The position numbers and the translations under genes were made by a program. The notes under the pieces were generated by a model that searched no databases, was not told where the DNA came from, and was given only the letters and a program-made list of their open reading frames with translations. A DNA stretch of 64,000 nt from an uncultured Clostridia bacterium. Lineage in GTDB: Bacteria; Bacillota; Clostridia; Oscillospirales; Ruminococcaceae. The DNA lies in contig CANQNK010000006.1 of assembly GCA_947625195.1 (NCBI GenBank), positions 1-64,000 of the forward strand. The letters are read 5' to 3'. Numbering within the stretch: position 1 is the stretch's first letter; the number at the start of each line of letters is the position of its first letter. Below, in pieces: positions 16,210 through 24,041 of this stretch.

Positions 16210-17220
16210 ATGTCTGTATTCAGAGTGCAAAAAACTAAAAATTATACGGTGATGAGTAATCACCATTTAAAAGATACAAATTTATCGTTAAAGGCAAAAG
16301 GTCTATTGTCTTTGATGCTATCATTGCCTGAGAAATGGGATTATTCCATGAAGGGATTATGTTCCATCTGTCTGGAGCAGGAGAAAGCAATAAAAAGCAC
16401 TTTAGATGAACTTAAGAGTCACGGTTACTTAACTGTAGATAAAGTGCGCAATAGTCAAGGTCGGTATGAATACATTTATACTATTTTTGAGGAACCTAAT
16501 AATGTAACTCCGGATGAAAATACTCCACCCCACCATAATGGGGGTGTGGTAAAAAAACCAGACCCCCATTATCCACAGGTGGATGAACCAGGGGTGGATG
16601 ATCCAGCGGTGGAAAAGGACGGACAATTAAATACTAATATATTAAATACTAAAGAATTAAATACTAATAAATCAAATACTATTCCTTCTTTCATACATTC
16701 TACTGATGTTATAGATAGTGAGGTTACATCAAATGAATCGGATGGAATGAAGGTTTATAAAAAAATATGCGATAATGTGAATTTTAAAATGCTTATACAC
16801 AATAACCCCGACAAGGTAAAGTTTATTGTTTTTATTCAGAGCGTTATCTCTTCGGTTGTTAAAGGAGACAAACCAATAAAATCCAAAGGGCAAATTATTC
16901 AAAACAATAAATGCATAGATATGTATTTAAAGCTTAACGGCGAAATGATTATCGGCATTATTGATGACTTAATAAACTGTCGGTCAAAGATTAAGGACTA
17001 TTTTGCTTATATAGCGTCCGCTCTTTATCTAGCGCCAATGCAGGATGACATCAAGCGTGAAAAACCTAAAAATCAGTCTTCTTTTGATATTGACGAATAC
17101 GAAAAGTTTGCGGACACGCTTGACTTGCGAAAAGGTCTTCACGATCAATGGCTTATGGATAATGGTCTTAATGATTTAGTAATAAACAGTGATGATCAAG
17201 GCGATCAGTATACAGGATAA
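16210..17220 (+). CDS. Replication-initiator-like winged-helix protein of the ICE
   Basis: GAAAGGAAAG precedes ATG 16210. The 336-residue protein starts with a winged-helix domain (about residues 1-95) in which Leu-Ser-Leu-Lys-Ala-Lys-Gly-Leu-Leu is the recognisable signature of the HTH proteins that open replication modules of clostridial ICEs and resemble phage replisome organisers. Residues 105-165 are a Pro/Asp/Asn-rich linker coded by repeated DNA. The C-terminal 150 residues form a second, helical domain (DUF6017-like position). It heads the conserved core of the element, so it probably binds the element's replication origin after excision. Exact family membership would need a profile search. 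Confidence 0.68.
   Translation: MSVFRVQKTKNYTVMSNHHLKDTNLSLKAKGLLSLMLSLPEKWDYSMKGLCSICLEQEKAIKSTLDELKSHGYLTVDKVRNSQGRYEYIYTIFEEPNNVTPDENTPPHHNGGVVKKPDPHYPQVDEPGVDDPAVEKDGQLNTNILNTKELNTNKSNTIPSFIHSTDVIDSEVTSNESDGMKVYKKICDNVNFKMLIHNNPDKVKFIVFIQSVISSVVKGDKPIKSKGQIIQNNKCIDMYLKLNGEMIIGIIDDLINCRSKIKDYFAYIASALYLAPMQDDIKREKPKNQSSFDIDEYEKFADTLDLRKGLHDQWLMDNGLNDLVINSDDQGDQYTG
16626..16683 (+). repeat. Iteron-like direct repeats inside the initiator gene
   Basis: The motif TTAAATACTAA or close variants occurs about four times (starting near 16626, 16638, 16656 and 16671), coding for an Asn-Thr/Leu-rich linker. Replisome-organiser genes of phages commonly carry their own origin in this linker, so this is an origin candidate. 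Simple low-complexity coding is the alternative. Confidence 0.45.
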
Positions 17221-17223
17221 TAA

Positions 17224-17261
17224 AAACAGTACTGAAGAACAAACTGATGGAAGAAAATAAG
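17224..17261 (+). pseudogene. 3'-end remnant of a tandem copy of the next gene
   Basis: These 38 bases match 18176-18213 (the end of the displaced C-terminal frame of the repeat-protein gene) with few changes and encode the same Thr-Glu-Glu-Gln-Thr-Asp-Gly-Arg-Lys ending and stop. They are the last codons of a lost tandem copy, immediately after the initiator gene. Confidence 0.6.
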
Positions 17262-17275
17262 AGGAGTGATTACTG

Positions 17276-17992
17276 ATGACAAAAGTAATAAAAGAAGAAC
17301 GAAACAAGCGAGGACAATTAACATATCGAAAGTATAGTGATGAGTCCTGGGAAAAACATAAGTATGATGAAGGAGGTAGGGAAATTTATCAAGAATTTTT
17401 GGATGGTTCTTGGCGAAGCTGGAAATATAATGAAAACGGTAAACTAACTTATTGCCAAGATAGTGATGGTTATTGGGAAAAGTATAAGTATGATGAAGGA
17501 GGTAGGGAAATTTATAAAGAATATTCGGATGGTTCTTGGCAAATCTGGAAATATAATGAAAACGGTGAACTAACTTATTGCCAAGATAGTGATGGTTATT
17601 GGCAAGGTTGGGAGTATGACAAAAATGGAAGAGAAACTTATTCCAAAAATAGTAAAGGCTATTGGGAAACGCGAGAGTATGACAAAAACGGCAAACTAAC
17701 TCATTATGAAAACAGTACTGGTTATTGGGAAAAGCATAAGTATGATGAAGGAGGTAGAGAAATTTATCAAGAATTGTCTGATGGTTATTGGGTAAAGCGA
17801 GAATATGACAATGATAGAGTAATTTATGTCGAAAACAGTATTGGATTTGTTTTTGATGTGCGAGAGTCAAACCAAGAGCCAGACGAACACTTTAAAGACC
17901 TTAATGAAAAAAAGAAAACCAAGAGATCGCTTTTCTGTTTGACGGTACAAAGATTGGTGAACGCTCACAGTCATTTAACAACGGTTATGTAA
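17276..17992 (+). CDS. 21-residue Trp/Tyr-repeat protein (frameshifted at its 3' end)
   Basis: GAGGAGTGAT precedes ATG 17276. Residues 10-175 are about eight 21-residue repeats of the form Tyr-Asp-x-x-Gly-Arg/Lys-x-x-Tyr-x-x-x-Ser-Asp-Gly-x-Trp, similar in spirit to YD/RHS repeats but shorter and in a protein without a signal peptide. After residue 210 the frame runs into an A7 tract (17907-17913) and then reads out of frame to a stop at 17992. One extra A would join it to the open frame ending at 18213, giving about 312 residues. The as-read C-terminus (His/Leu-rich tail) is therefore probably an artefact. The function is unknown; it lies between the ICE initiator gene and a leucine-rich-repeat gene. 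Confidence 0.6.
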   Translation: MTKVIKEERNKRGQLTYRKYSDESWEKHKYDEGGREIYQEFLDGSWRSWKYNENGKLTYCQDSDGYWEKYKYDEGGREIYKEYSDGSWQIWKYNENGELTYCQDSDGYWQGWEYDKNGRETYSKNSKGYWETREYDKNGKLTHYENSTGYWEKHKYDEGGREIYQELSDGYWVKREYDNDRVIYVENSIGFVFDVRESNQEPDEHFKDLNEKKKTKRSLFCLTVQRLVNAHSHLTTVM

Positions 17993-18213
17993 TAATCAAT
18001 GCCAGAACAAAAGATGAAGCAGTTGAGACATTTAAAGCTCAATACGGCAGAGGTCAACACAATGAGGCACTTTGCACTGAAGTAGTCTCCGATTTCAATA
18101 GAGTTGAACAAATTAAGAGCTCTGATCTCCCCTGCCACAATTACATAGACTTGACTAAGCCGCAGGAGCAGAATCAAAGCAATACTGAAGAACAAACTGA
18201 TGGGAGAAAATAA
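17909..18213 (+). pseudogene. Out-of-frame C-terminal part of the repeat protein
   Basis: An open frame with no start codon of its own continues from the A7 tract to the stop at 18213 (about 100 codons). It encodes a compact alpha/beta segment (Phe-Leu-Phe-Asp-Gly-Thr-Lys, a Tyr-Val-Ile-Ile-Asn strand, then a helix with Glu-Thr-Phe-Lys) and a Gln/Thr-rich tail. It has coding character throughout and would be the natural C-terminal domain of the 17276 protein. Confidence 0.6.
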
Positions 18214-18215
18214 AA

Positions 18216-18236
18216 AGTGGGACTTTAAGTCCCACT
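18216..18236 (+). repeat. Dispersed GTGGGACT hairpin, copy 2
   Basis: GTGGGACT-TTA-AGTCCCAC three bases after the preceding stop and just before the ribosome binding site of the leucine-rich-repeat gene. Confidence 0.85.
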
Positions 18237-18258
18237 TCACTTGAAAAGGAGTTAAACT

Positions 18259-18852
18259 ATGGATTTTACTAGCACTATATCACAGTTTTATAAGAAAGAG
18301 ATTATTCAGTCTCATATAGAGGAAATACCGCCGCTTACATATGCCGGATTCTCAAACCTAGAGCGATTCACCTGTTCAAGTTGTTTAAAACAAATAGGTG
18401 ATTTAGCATTCGTAAATTGCAAGTCTTTAGAGGAGATACGGTTTAATGAGAGCTTGGAAGCTATCGGTAAGGGTGCGTTCGGTAATTGTTGGAGCTTAAA
18501 AGACCTCAATTTATATCCTACAAAAATAAAGTCCTTTAACACTAATGTATATACAGATAATAAAGCACTTTATTATGGTTACGGACAAATATGTAATATT
18601 GTATTTCCCAAAACACTTGAGCGCATCGAAGGCATTATCACAAGCGAATCTTGTTTTGAAATTCCCAATCCCGAAACAGAGATTTTGATTGAACCCTGCG
18701 TAAAAAATAATGAGATTATAATTATTGCCCCTGCAAACTCAAAAGCCCACGAGTATGCTATAGCTCACAAGCTTACATTTGTGGAGTTAACCGATGGCGA
18801 TCAAGTCAATACAACCGTTTATAAGACCGATGATAAAAAGATAGGAAGGTGA
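18259..18852 (+). CDS. Leucine-rich repeat protein (BspA/LRR_5 type), intracellular
   Basis: AAAAGGAG precedes ATG 18259. Residues 30-100 carry about three BspA-type leucine-rich repeats (Gly-Phe-Ser-Asn-Leu-Glu, Ala-Phe-x-Asn-Cys-x-Ser-Leu-Glu, Ala-Phe-Gly-Asn-Cys-x-Ser-Leu-Lys). The Ala-Phe-x-x-Cys-x-x-Leu core is diagnostic. Residues 150-175 resemble the common tail of such proteins (Pro-Ala-Asn-Ser-x-Ala-x-x-Tyr-Ala). There is no signal peptide, so unlike BspA it should stay in the cytoplasm or act in the transfer module. The next start is four bases after its stop. Confidence 0.72.
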   Translation: MDFTSTISQFYKKEIIQSHIEEIPPLTYAGFSNLERFTCSSCLKQIGDLAFVNCKSLEEIRFNESLEAIGKGAFGNCWSLKDLNLYPTKIKSFNTNVYTDNKALYYGYGQICNIVFPKTLERIEGIITSESCFEIPNPETEILIEPCVKNNEIIIIAPANSKAHEYAIAHKLTFVELTDGDQVNTTVYKTDDKKIGR

Positions 18853-18856
18853 TAGC

Positions 18857-19660
18857 GTGAGAAAACTAAAAATCAGATATTTGCCGCCACATATAAGAGA
18901 AAAGTTGTCAAAAGTAACTGCTCTATATACGGATGAAAGAGAGAACTGGGTAGCAATTTGCTCAAACGGTGATTATCTATCCGGCGATGACAAAGAACTT
19001 ACTCCGACTCACGCAAACTGTATTGAACTCAAAAGTTTATTTAAGCGTGCGTTTACCGATATAGATAGCAGTGACATTGATGAACTTGACAAAGTAGTTG
19101 GATGCAGTGAGCTTGTCAGCATATTTGGCAGCAAAGAGTACAACAAAATGATAAAGAACAAAGAATATATTGAAAAGCAATATGCTGCCCTTGTTGCATT
19201 AAACGAACAACAGCGCAATGTTTCAAGCAACAACAGATTAACGAAGCAGACAGTATACGGTGTTTCTTTCTTACCCGAAGTCAGTCTTGATCAAAAGATA
19301 GCATCAATTTCCGAAGCTATTGACTATTATATCGAACAGTTGGCAAAAAGAATTGATAATCTGTTTGAAAACTATGATAAAGAAAAGGGAGCAAATCTAG
19401 ACAACGGTACATACATTGATTATTCTAAAAACGCAAGAGAAAATGTTTATTCAAATAAGATACAGAGCAGGCTTCGCACTATTTCAAATGATAAAAGCAG
19501 CGAGCAATCACTTGAAGCTGAAAGAATAACTGCTGAGTACCTTAAAATTAAAGGTATTCAAGCCGAGTTTAAAAAATTCTGCGAACAGTCAATTCCGCAA
19601 GAACAAGTAGTTAGTAAAAGAAACACAGACAATATAAGAAAAAGTTTAAAACAGCCATAA
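18857..19660 (+). CDS. Hypothetical ICE protein, 267 residues
   Basis: GTG 18857 follows GGAAGG within the end of the leucine-rich-repeat gene, indicating coupled translation. The N-terminal 60 residues look beta-rich. Residues 65-110 and 150-265 are charged, probable coiled-coil helices (Lys, Glu, Gln, Asn) with no membrane segment. No family is recognised. It sits among genes of the replication and transfer module and is closed by hairpin copy 3, so a structural or DNA-processing role in the element is possible but not shown. Confidence 0.6.
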   Translation: MRKLKIRYLPPHIREKLSKVTALYTDERENWVAICSNGDYLSGDDKELTPTHANCIELKSLFKRAFTDIDSSDIDELDKVVGCSELVSIFGSKEYNKMIKNKEYIEKQYAALVALNEQQRNVSSNNRLTKQTVYGVSFLPEVSLDQKIASISEAIDYYIEQLAKRIDNLFENYDKEKGANLDNGTYIDYSKNARENVYSNKIQSRLRTISNDKSSEQSLEAERITAEYLKIKGIQAEFKKFCEQSIPQEQVVSKRNTDNIRKSLKQP

Positions 19661-19668
19661 GTTTTTTT

Positions 19669-19689
19669 AGTGGGACTTTAAGTCCCACT
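19669..19689 (+). repeat. Dispersed GTGGGACT hairpin, copy 3
   Basis: GTGGGACT-TTA-AGTCCCAC followed by a T-rich stretch, directly before the ribosome binding site of the next gene. Confidence 0.85.
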
Positions 19690-19713
19690 TTGTATTTTAA
19701 GAGGAGATGAAAA

Positions 19714-20757
19714 ATGAAAGAAAATAACAAAGAATATTTTAAAAAGCTTCATCCCGAAAAAGGTATTACTAATAATGAGAAAACATTTGGCGAACAGGTA
19801 GATGATTACTTTGCAGGCAAACTTAACCGTTATAATGATTTAAAAGTTTGTGATACCCCTGCCATACTTCTTGTTTTGGGTTGTGAACAACTTCCTATGC
19901 TTTACACTAGTAGACATCTTACGGAATCTATAAAAGAAAAAAACGGACACACCCATGCTCACGGATTAACAATAAATCAGCTTAAGCAAATTCCGCAAGA
20001 AATCGAAAATCCGGTTATGGTGTTTGACTCACTTACAAGAAGCGATAGCATAATAATCGTTACCTCAATGATTGACTCTTATAACAATCCAATAATCATC
20101 TCTGTAATGCCTAATGGCATTGGAAAATATCAATTAAAACAAGTAAATAGCAATTTTATCACAAGTATATATGGAAGAGAAAACTTCCAAACACACTTAG
20201 AAAGAGTTATAGAAAAAGGAAATATGATTTTTGCTAACAAACAAAAAAGTCAAGAACTGTTCAGTGTGCTTGGACTACAATCATCCAAGGGCTTAAACAA
20301 TCTTGACTATAATATTATTATACACCAAAGCAAAAATATTGTCAAGCATTCGCCATACAATTATTTAAAAAAAGAATCGGATGATAAATTTTTTGTTAAT
20401 GCATCTAAGGACACACTCATAGACATTCACTTTGATTCTGATAGTGATAGCGGTGAACGGTTCGTTATAAGTCGAATTCCTCTTGAAGTTATAACTCGTG
20501 TTGATACAGATAATTCTCAAGAGTTTTTCAAGATTTTAGATACATACTCAAGAAAAGAGACTATTAACATTTCAGATCAGGAGGCATTTAATAGTGTCAA
20601 GGAATTGCTCAGTTTCGGTAAAGCACTTTTTGTAGGAAAAAATAAAGAAACAATGAAAGGACTTGTTAAACTCTCTCGCCGTTTAACGAGTGGTCAAGGC
20701 GATAACCTAAATATGCAAAAGACACAAGAAAATAATAAACAGAAAGGACGGAATTAA
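19714..20757 (+). CDS. MuF-C / PBECR-like polyvalent protein, nuclease-like domain
   Basis: AAGAGGAGAT precedes the start. The first 45 residues contain Phe-Gly-Glu-Gln-Val-Asp-Asp-Tyr, common at the start of polyvalent proteins of phages and ICEs. Residues about 60-195 carry His-x-His-Gly-Leu-Thr, then Glu-Asn-Pro-Val-Met-Val-Phe-Asp-Ser, then an Ile-x-Ser-Ile-Tyr-Gly-Arg block and a Phe-Ala-Asn-Lys end. This is how I remember the MuF-C/PBECR domains, relatives of barnase- and RelE-like nucleases. The C-terminal region (200-347) is unrecognised. Such proteins are thought to travel with transferred DNA and act in the recipient. The domain call rests on motif memory. Confidence 0.55.
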   Translation: MKENNKEYFKKLHPEKGITNNEKTFGEQVDDYFAGKLNRYNDLKVCDTPAILLVLGCEQLPMLYTSRHLTESIKEKNGHTHAHGLTINQLKQIPQEIENPVMVFDSLTRSDSIIIVTSMIDSYNNPIIISVMPNGIGKYQLKQVNSNFITSIYGRENFQTHLERVIEKGNMIFANKQKSQELFSVLGLQSSKGLNNLDYNIIIHQSKNIVKHSPYNYLKKESDDKFFVNASKDTLIDIHFDSDSDSGERFVISRIPLEVITRVDTDNSQEFFKILDTYSRKETINISDQEAFNSVKELLSFGKALFVGKNKETMKGLVKLSRRLTSGQGDNLNMQKTQENNKQKGRN

Positions 20758-20760
20758 GTT

Positions 20761-22017
20761 ATGAGAGTATTTTTTGATTTAGACGGAACGCTCAATAAAA
20801 TCACAAATTCACTTTTAGACGAAAATGGAAGCGTTCAGTTAGAAAAGATGTACAAGACAGAAAACTTTTTTGAGCATATAGAACCGGAAAAAAATATGCT
20901 TGAACTGGTAAATGAACTGTCCGAAAGAGGCGTTGATGTATATGCTTTATCAGCCTGTGAGCTTGGAGATCCTCCGGGATTTGAAAAGCAAAAGGACAAA
21001 TGGTTAGACAAGCACGGCGTAAACATAAAGCCGGAAAACCGCATTTATGTTCCATACGGTAAAGATAAAACCGATCACATTCCAGGTGGGCTTCAGGACG
21101 GTGATATTTTAATTGATGATTATAACATAAACCTTAAGGAATGGCAGGACAAGGCAAATGAACTTAATGTAAACGCTAAAGCTGTTAAAGCTGTAAACAG
21201 CCTTAATGACAAAGGTCTTGGAGCATTAGGCGGCGATAGAGGTAATATATGGACAGGCGAAAGAATATACACCTCTTTCCCGGTCTGGATAAGCGTTGAT
21301 ACTATACTCAATATATTCTCCGATAAAAAACCGGAGGAAATAAATCTCAATGTTGAATATAAGTCAAAGAAAGTAGAATATAACGCATACTATTACTTAG
21401 ATGGCATTACCTTTAATGCTCTTGCCAATATAGAGGTACATTCGGGAGAAAGAGCATTGTTTTCGGTACTTATGCCGCCGAACTCGGAACAAACCTATCT
21501 TGTTTGTGATAATTATGATACAGACGGATACACACTTTCCAATACGAAAAATCCAAACTTTTTAAAGGATCGTCAAAAGGCAATAAATGAGTTTGTTTAC
21601 AGACAAGCAATAGAACCTTCGGGGTCAGATGATTGCCTTCTGATGTTTAAAGAAGACGAGCTTAACAATGCCGTGCAGCATATACACAATACATTTCCAG
21701 ATTTAAGAGATCGATTATCGCAAATGGTTAGACATATGGCTAAGCCACACAGAACAGAAAAAGAACCGGTCTATAAATTTGGTCTTGATAAACTGTATGT
21801 TAAAAAAGCTGCCGGAAGCAATACATATGATATATATGGTATTCGCAATGGAGAAAATAAGTATCTGTTTTCATCTGATGCACCGACAACACCGTTTTTT
21901 GTTAATCAAATAAACGGAACGATAGGCGTAACTCAGTACCATACACAAAAAAATAAAGATACTAACAACAAACCGGACATTCCAAGTGATTCCGGCGAAC
22001 AAAAAATTCATAGGTAA
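20761..22017 (+). CDS. HAD-type 5'-nucleotidase fused to an unknown C-terminal region
   Basis: ATG 20761 is three bases after the preceding stop, with AAAGGACGG inside that gene's end. Residues 1-145 match deoxyribonucleotidase-like HAD enzymes: Phe-Phe-Asp-Leu-Asp-Gly-Thr-Leu (catalytic Asp pair, residues 5 and 7), Ala-Leu-Ser-Ala near 60, a Lys near 100 and Ile-Asp-Asp-Tyr near 118. The remaining 270 residues are unlike any HAD enzyme I know and appear to contain further small alpha/beta domains. With the MuF-C-like gene before it this makes a polyvalent-protein pair; a role in nucleotide pool control in the recipient cell is an inference. Confidence 0.68.
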   Translation: MRVFFDLDGTLNKITNSLLDENGSVQLEKMYKTENFFEHIEPEKNMLELVNELSERGVDVYALSACELGDPPGFEKQKDKWLDKHGVNIKPENRIYVPYGKDKTDHIPGGLQDGDILIDDYNINLKEWQDKANELNVNAKAVKAVNSLNDKGLGALGGDRGNIWTGERIYTSFPVWISVDTILNIFSDKKPEEINLNVEYKSKKVEYNAYYYLDGITFNALANIEVHSGERALFSVLMPPNSEQTYLVCDNYDTDGYTLSNTKNPNFLKDRQKAINEFVYRQAIEPSGSDDCLLMFKEDELNNAVQHIHNTFPDLRDRLSQMVRHMAKPHRTEKEPVYKFGLDKLYVKKAAGSNTYDIYGIRNGENKYLFSSDAPTTPFFVNQINGTIGVTQYHTQKNKDTNNKPDIPSDSGEQKIHR

Positions 22018-22044
22018 TAGAAGGTATATCCTTTTATTATATAT

Positions 22045-22092
22045 ATGCCCCTGTGTGATTGAGGTCAGCACTCATACAGGGGCATTTTTTAA
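22045..22092 (+). terminator. Rho-independent terminator
   Basis: ATGCCCCTGT (22045-22054) pairs with ACAGGGGCAT (22076-22085), with further weak pairing inside and a T run after it. It ends the transcript that carries the nucleotidase. Confidence 0.8.
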
Positions 22093-22117
22093 TTTTAAAG
22101 AAAGAGAGGTAGAAAGT

Positions 22118-22573
22118 ATGAAAAAGGTTAATTACACACAGGCTTGTGAACCTAACAATATTGACTTAGCATTCGTAAGCGTCTATTTTAATGAGAATCG
22201 AAATGATCAACAGCCTCTTGCATCATGCAGAGCTACATTTAAAAACGGTCTCGAAATAAGAGATGTTGCCATTTGGGAAAGCTCCAAGTCAGGTCAGGCA
22301 TATGTTTCTATGCCAACAAAAACATTTGAAGCCAAAGATGCACAAGGAAATGTTGAAACAAAGCGTTTCCCGCAAGCCATATTTGCCAGAGATAGAAACA
22401 AGCAGGAGTTGTTTAATAATCTTGTTCTTGATGCGTATAGCAACCAACTAGAGATCAAGAGAAACAATGAATTGTCATCTGTTCCTACACAGAGCGTGAC
22501 ATCTGCCACATCTGCGGCAAAATCCGAGCAAAATGCTTTTCAAACACAAAATAATGCCAGAGTCAAGAGGTAG
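22118..22573 (+). CDS. SpoVG-like protein of the ICE
   Basis: The frame is open from 21986, but GAGAGGT (22104-22110) points to ATG 22118 (151 residues). Residues 14-105 follow the SpoVG pattern: a beta strand ending in Val-Ser-Val-Tyr-Phe, a Leu-Ala-Ser-Cys-Arg-Ala strand, an Arg-Asp-Val-Ala-Ile-Trp turn, Val-Ser-Met-Pro-Thr-Lys, and a C-terminal helix with Val-Leu-Asp-Ala-Tyr. The tail is Ser/Ala/Gln-rich. SpoVG-like proteins bind nucleic acid and are common in conjugative elements next to the DUF3991/Toprim gene, as here (five bases to the next start). Confidence 0.62.
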   Translation: MKKVNYTQACEPNNIDLAFVSVYFNENRNDQQPLASCRATFKNGLEIRDVAIWESSKSGQAYVSMPTKTFEAKDAQGNVETKRFPQAIFARDRNKQELFNNLVLDAYSNQLEIKRNNELSSVPTQSVTSATSAAKSEQNAFQTQNNARVKR

Positions 22574-22578
22574 ATAAT

Positions 22579-23607
22579 ATGAAGTTTACAGATTCACAAA
22601 AAGAATATGTAGCAAATATATCCATCATCGACTATTTGGCTAGATCGGAAGGCTTTACATTTAAGCGTGTCGGGCAATATTATAGGTGCAACGAACACGA
22701 TTCCTTAATGGTCTTTCCCGATGAAAAAGGTTGGGCTTGGAACAGTCAAGATATAAAAGGCTCCGGTGTGCTTGCTTGGAAACAAAAAATAGAGGGACTT
22801 ACCTATGTAGAGGCTATGAATGAACTACTTAATGAAAACAATAGCAGTTCATATAAAACGGCTTTTGAGGTAAAAGAACCGGAACGCAAACCTTTTGAAT
22901 TACCAAATAAAAATGACGATAATAAACGAGTTTTTGCTTATCTGGTAAAAACTCGTATGATTGACAGAAACATTGTACACGATTGCGTGAAGCAAGGTAT
23001 CATTTATGAAGATAATAGACATAATGTAGTTGCTGTCGGATTCGACAAAGACGGTAATCCAAAATCAGCTGACCTGCGTTCTTCCAGCACACACGGAAAA
23101 AAATTCAGAGGATGTGTAACAGGCAGTGAAAAAAGCTACGGCTTTCGTTTAGATTCAAATTGTGACTCAAATACGGTATTTGTTTTTGAAGCATTTATTG
23201 ACGCACTTAGTTTTTGCTCACTCAGAAATATGTCAGCCAAAGCAAGGAATAATCCTAATTATTATAAAAAGTTTAATGTACTGGCTCTCGGCGGCACGAC
23301 TGATGTAGCACTATCGAAGTACGTAATTGACCGTCCTCAAATCAAACATATTGTCCTAATGCTTGACAATGATGATGCAGGGCGTGAAGGCGCAGTTAAA
23401 ATTAAATCTAAATACGAACAGTTCGGTTTAACTTGCACGATAAAAACTATGCCTGACGCATATTCTGAATGTAAAGATCAGAACGATCTTTTAAAAGCGT
23501 TTAAAGAGAGTTTAAATCAATCACACAATCAAAAAACGGCTATAAGTCACGCTCAGACAACCTCTCAGGTTGTAAGTAGTGAGCAAAAATCGACTTATAG
23601 CCGTTAA
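22579..23607 (+). CDS. DUF3991 and Toprim domain protein (primase-like)
   Basis: The start is five bases after the SpoVG-like gene. Residues 1-70 resemble DUF3991 (an Ile-x-Asp-Tyr-Leu-x-x-x-Gly-Phe segment, then Tyr-x-Cys-x-x-His). Residues about 200-290 form a Toprim fold: Phe-Val-Phe-Glu-Ala (conserved Glu) and Met-Leu-Asp-Asn-Asp-Asp-Ala-Gly (DxD metal motif), separated by Leu-Ala-Leu-Gly-Gly. The protein probably primes complementary-strand synthesis or processes DNA during transfer. Its last codons lie inside a large hairpin (23535-23605), so translation would open this structure. Confidence 0.82.
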   Translation: MKFTDSQKEYVANISIIDYLARSEGFTFKRVGQYYRCNEHDSLMVFPDEKGWAWNSQDIKGSGVLAWKQKIEGLTYVEAMNELLNENNSSSYKTAFEVKEPERKPFELPNKNDDNKRVFAYLVKTRMIDRNIVHDCVKQGIIYEDNRHNVVAVGFDKDGNPKSADLRSSSTHGKKFRGCVTGSEKSYGFRLDSNCDSNTVFVFEAFIDALSFCSLRNMSAKARNNPNYYKKFNVLALGGTTDVALSKYVIDRPQIKHIVLMLDNDDAGREGAVKIKSKYEQFGLTCTIKTMPDAYSECKDQNDLLKAFKESLNQSHNQKTAISHAQTTSQVVSSEQKSTYSR

Positions 23608-23612
23608 TTTTT
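23535..23612 (+). terminator. Nested triple hairpin overlapping the primase gene 3' end
   Basis: A 13-bp perfect outer stem (23535-23547 with 23593-23605) encloses a 5-bp stem (23551-23555 with 23580-23584) and a 7-bp stem with a 3-base loop (23557-23563 with 23567-23573). A T run follows. It is more elaborate than a simple terminator, and most of it is coding. Confidence 0.6.
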
Positions 23613-23628
23613 AAAAAGGAGAAAAATT

Positions 23629-24036
23629 ATGACAAACACAAAAATTACATTTAAAAGAAAAATTATGGTTACCTTTTTTGCACTGCTTATGATGTGCATA
23701 TCAATGTTTTCAATGTATAGTTTAAGTGCAGGCGCTGTTGATACAGAACCTCCGGTAGCTGAATCCTATTCAGCAGAAATAACACCCATGGTAAATCTGT
23801 CAACGGACTCATTTAACGGTCTTGACGGCATTAGGAGTTTTATCGAAAGGCAGCGTCCAACCATACTTGCTATTGCCGGAGCGATTGCTGTTGTCTGCAT
23901 AATCTTTGCAGGAATATGCTTTATGTTTGGTCGATCCGGTTCACAAATAGCAAAAGGTTGGCTGCTTAACATTTTAATTGGTGTTTTCGTTATATCTGCA
24001 GGAAGCTTTTTAATTGCCCTGTTCTCAGGTAATTAA
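23629..24036 (+). CDS. VirB2/TrbC-like pilin or small channel protein
   Basis: AAAAAGGAG precedes ATG 23629. The 135-residue product has a signal peptide (residues about 10-35, ending Ser-Ala-Gly-Ala), a short hydrophilic part and two hydrophobic helices (about 78-101 and 109-131), the layout of VirB2/TrbC-like components of Gram-positive type IV secretion systems. Its place directly before the VirB6-like gene supports this. Sequence likeness to known pilins is weak, so the call rests on topology and position. A strong terminator follows, allowing it to be made in excess over downstream genes, as expected for a structural subunit. Confidence 0.68.
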   Translation: MTNTKITFKRKIMVTFFALLMMCISMFSMYSLSAGAVDTEPPVAESYSAEITPMVNLSTDSFNGLDGIRSFIERQRPTILAIAGAIAVVCIIFAGICFMFGRSGSQIAKGWLLNILIGVFVISAGSFLIALFSGN

Positions 24037-24041
24037 GTTGT

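Noticed and set aside
17205..17870. Long minus-strand frame of 221 codons opposite the repeat-protein gene
   Set aside because: It is the mirror of the repetitive coding strand (His/Tyr/Asn-rich repeats from the same periodicity), has no start site, and the plus strand has the ribosome binding site and meaningful repeats.
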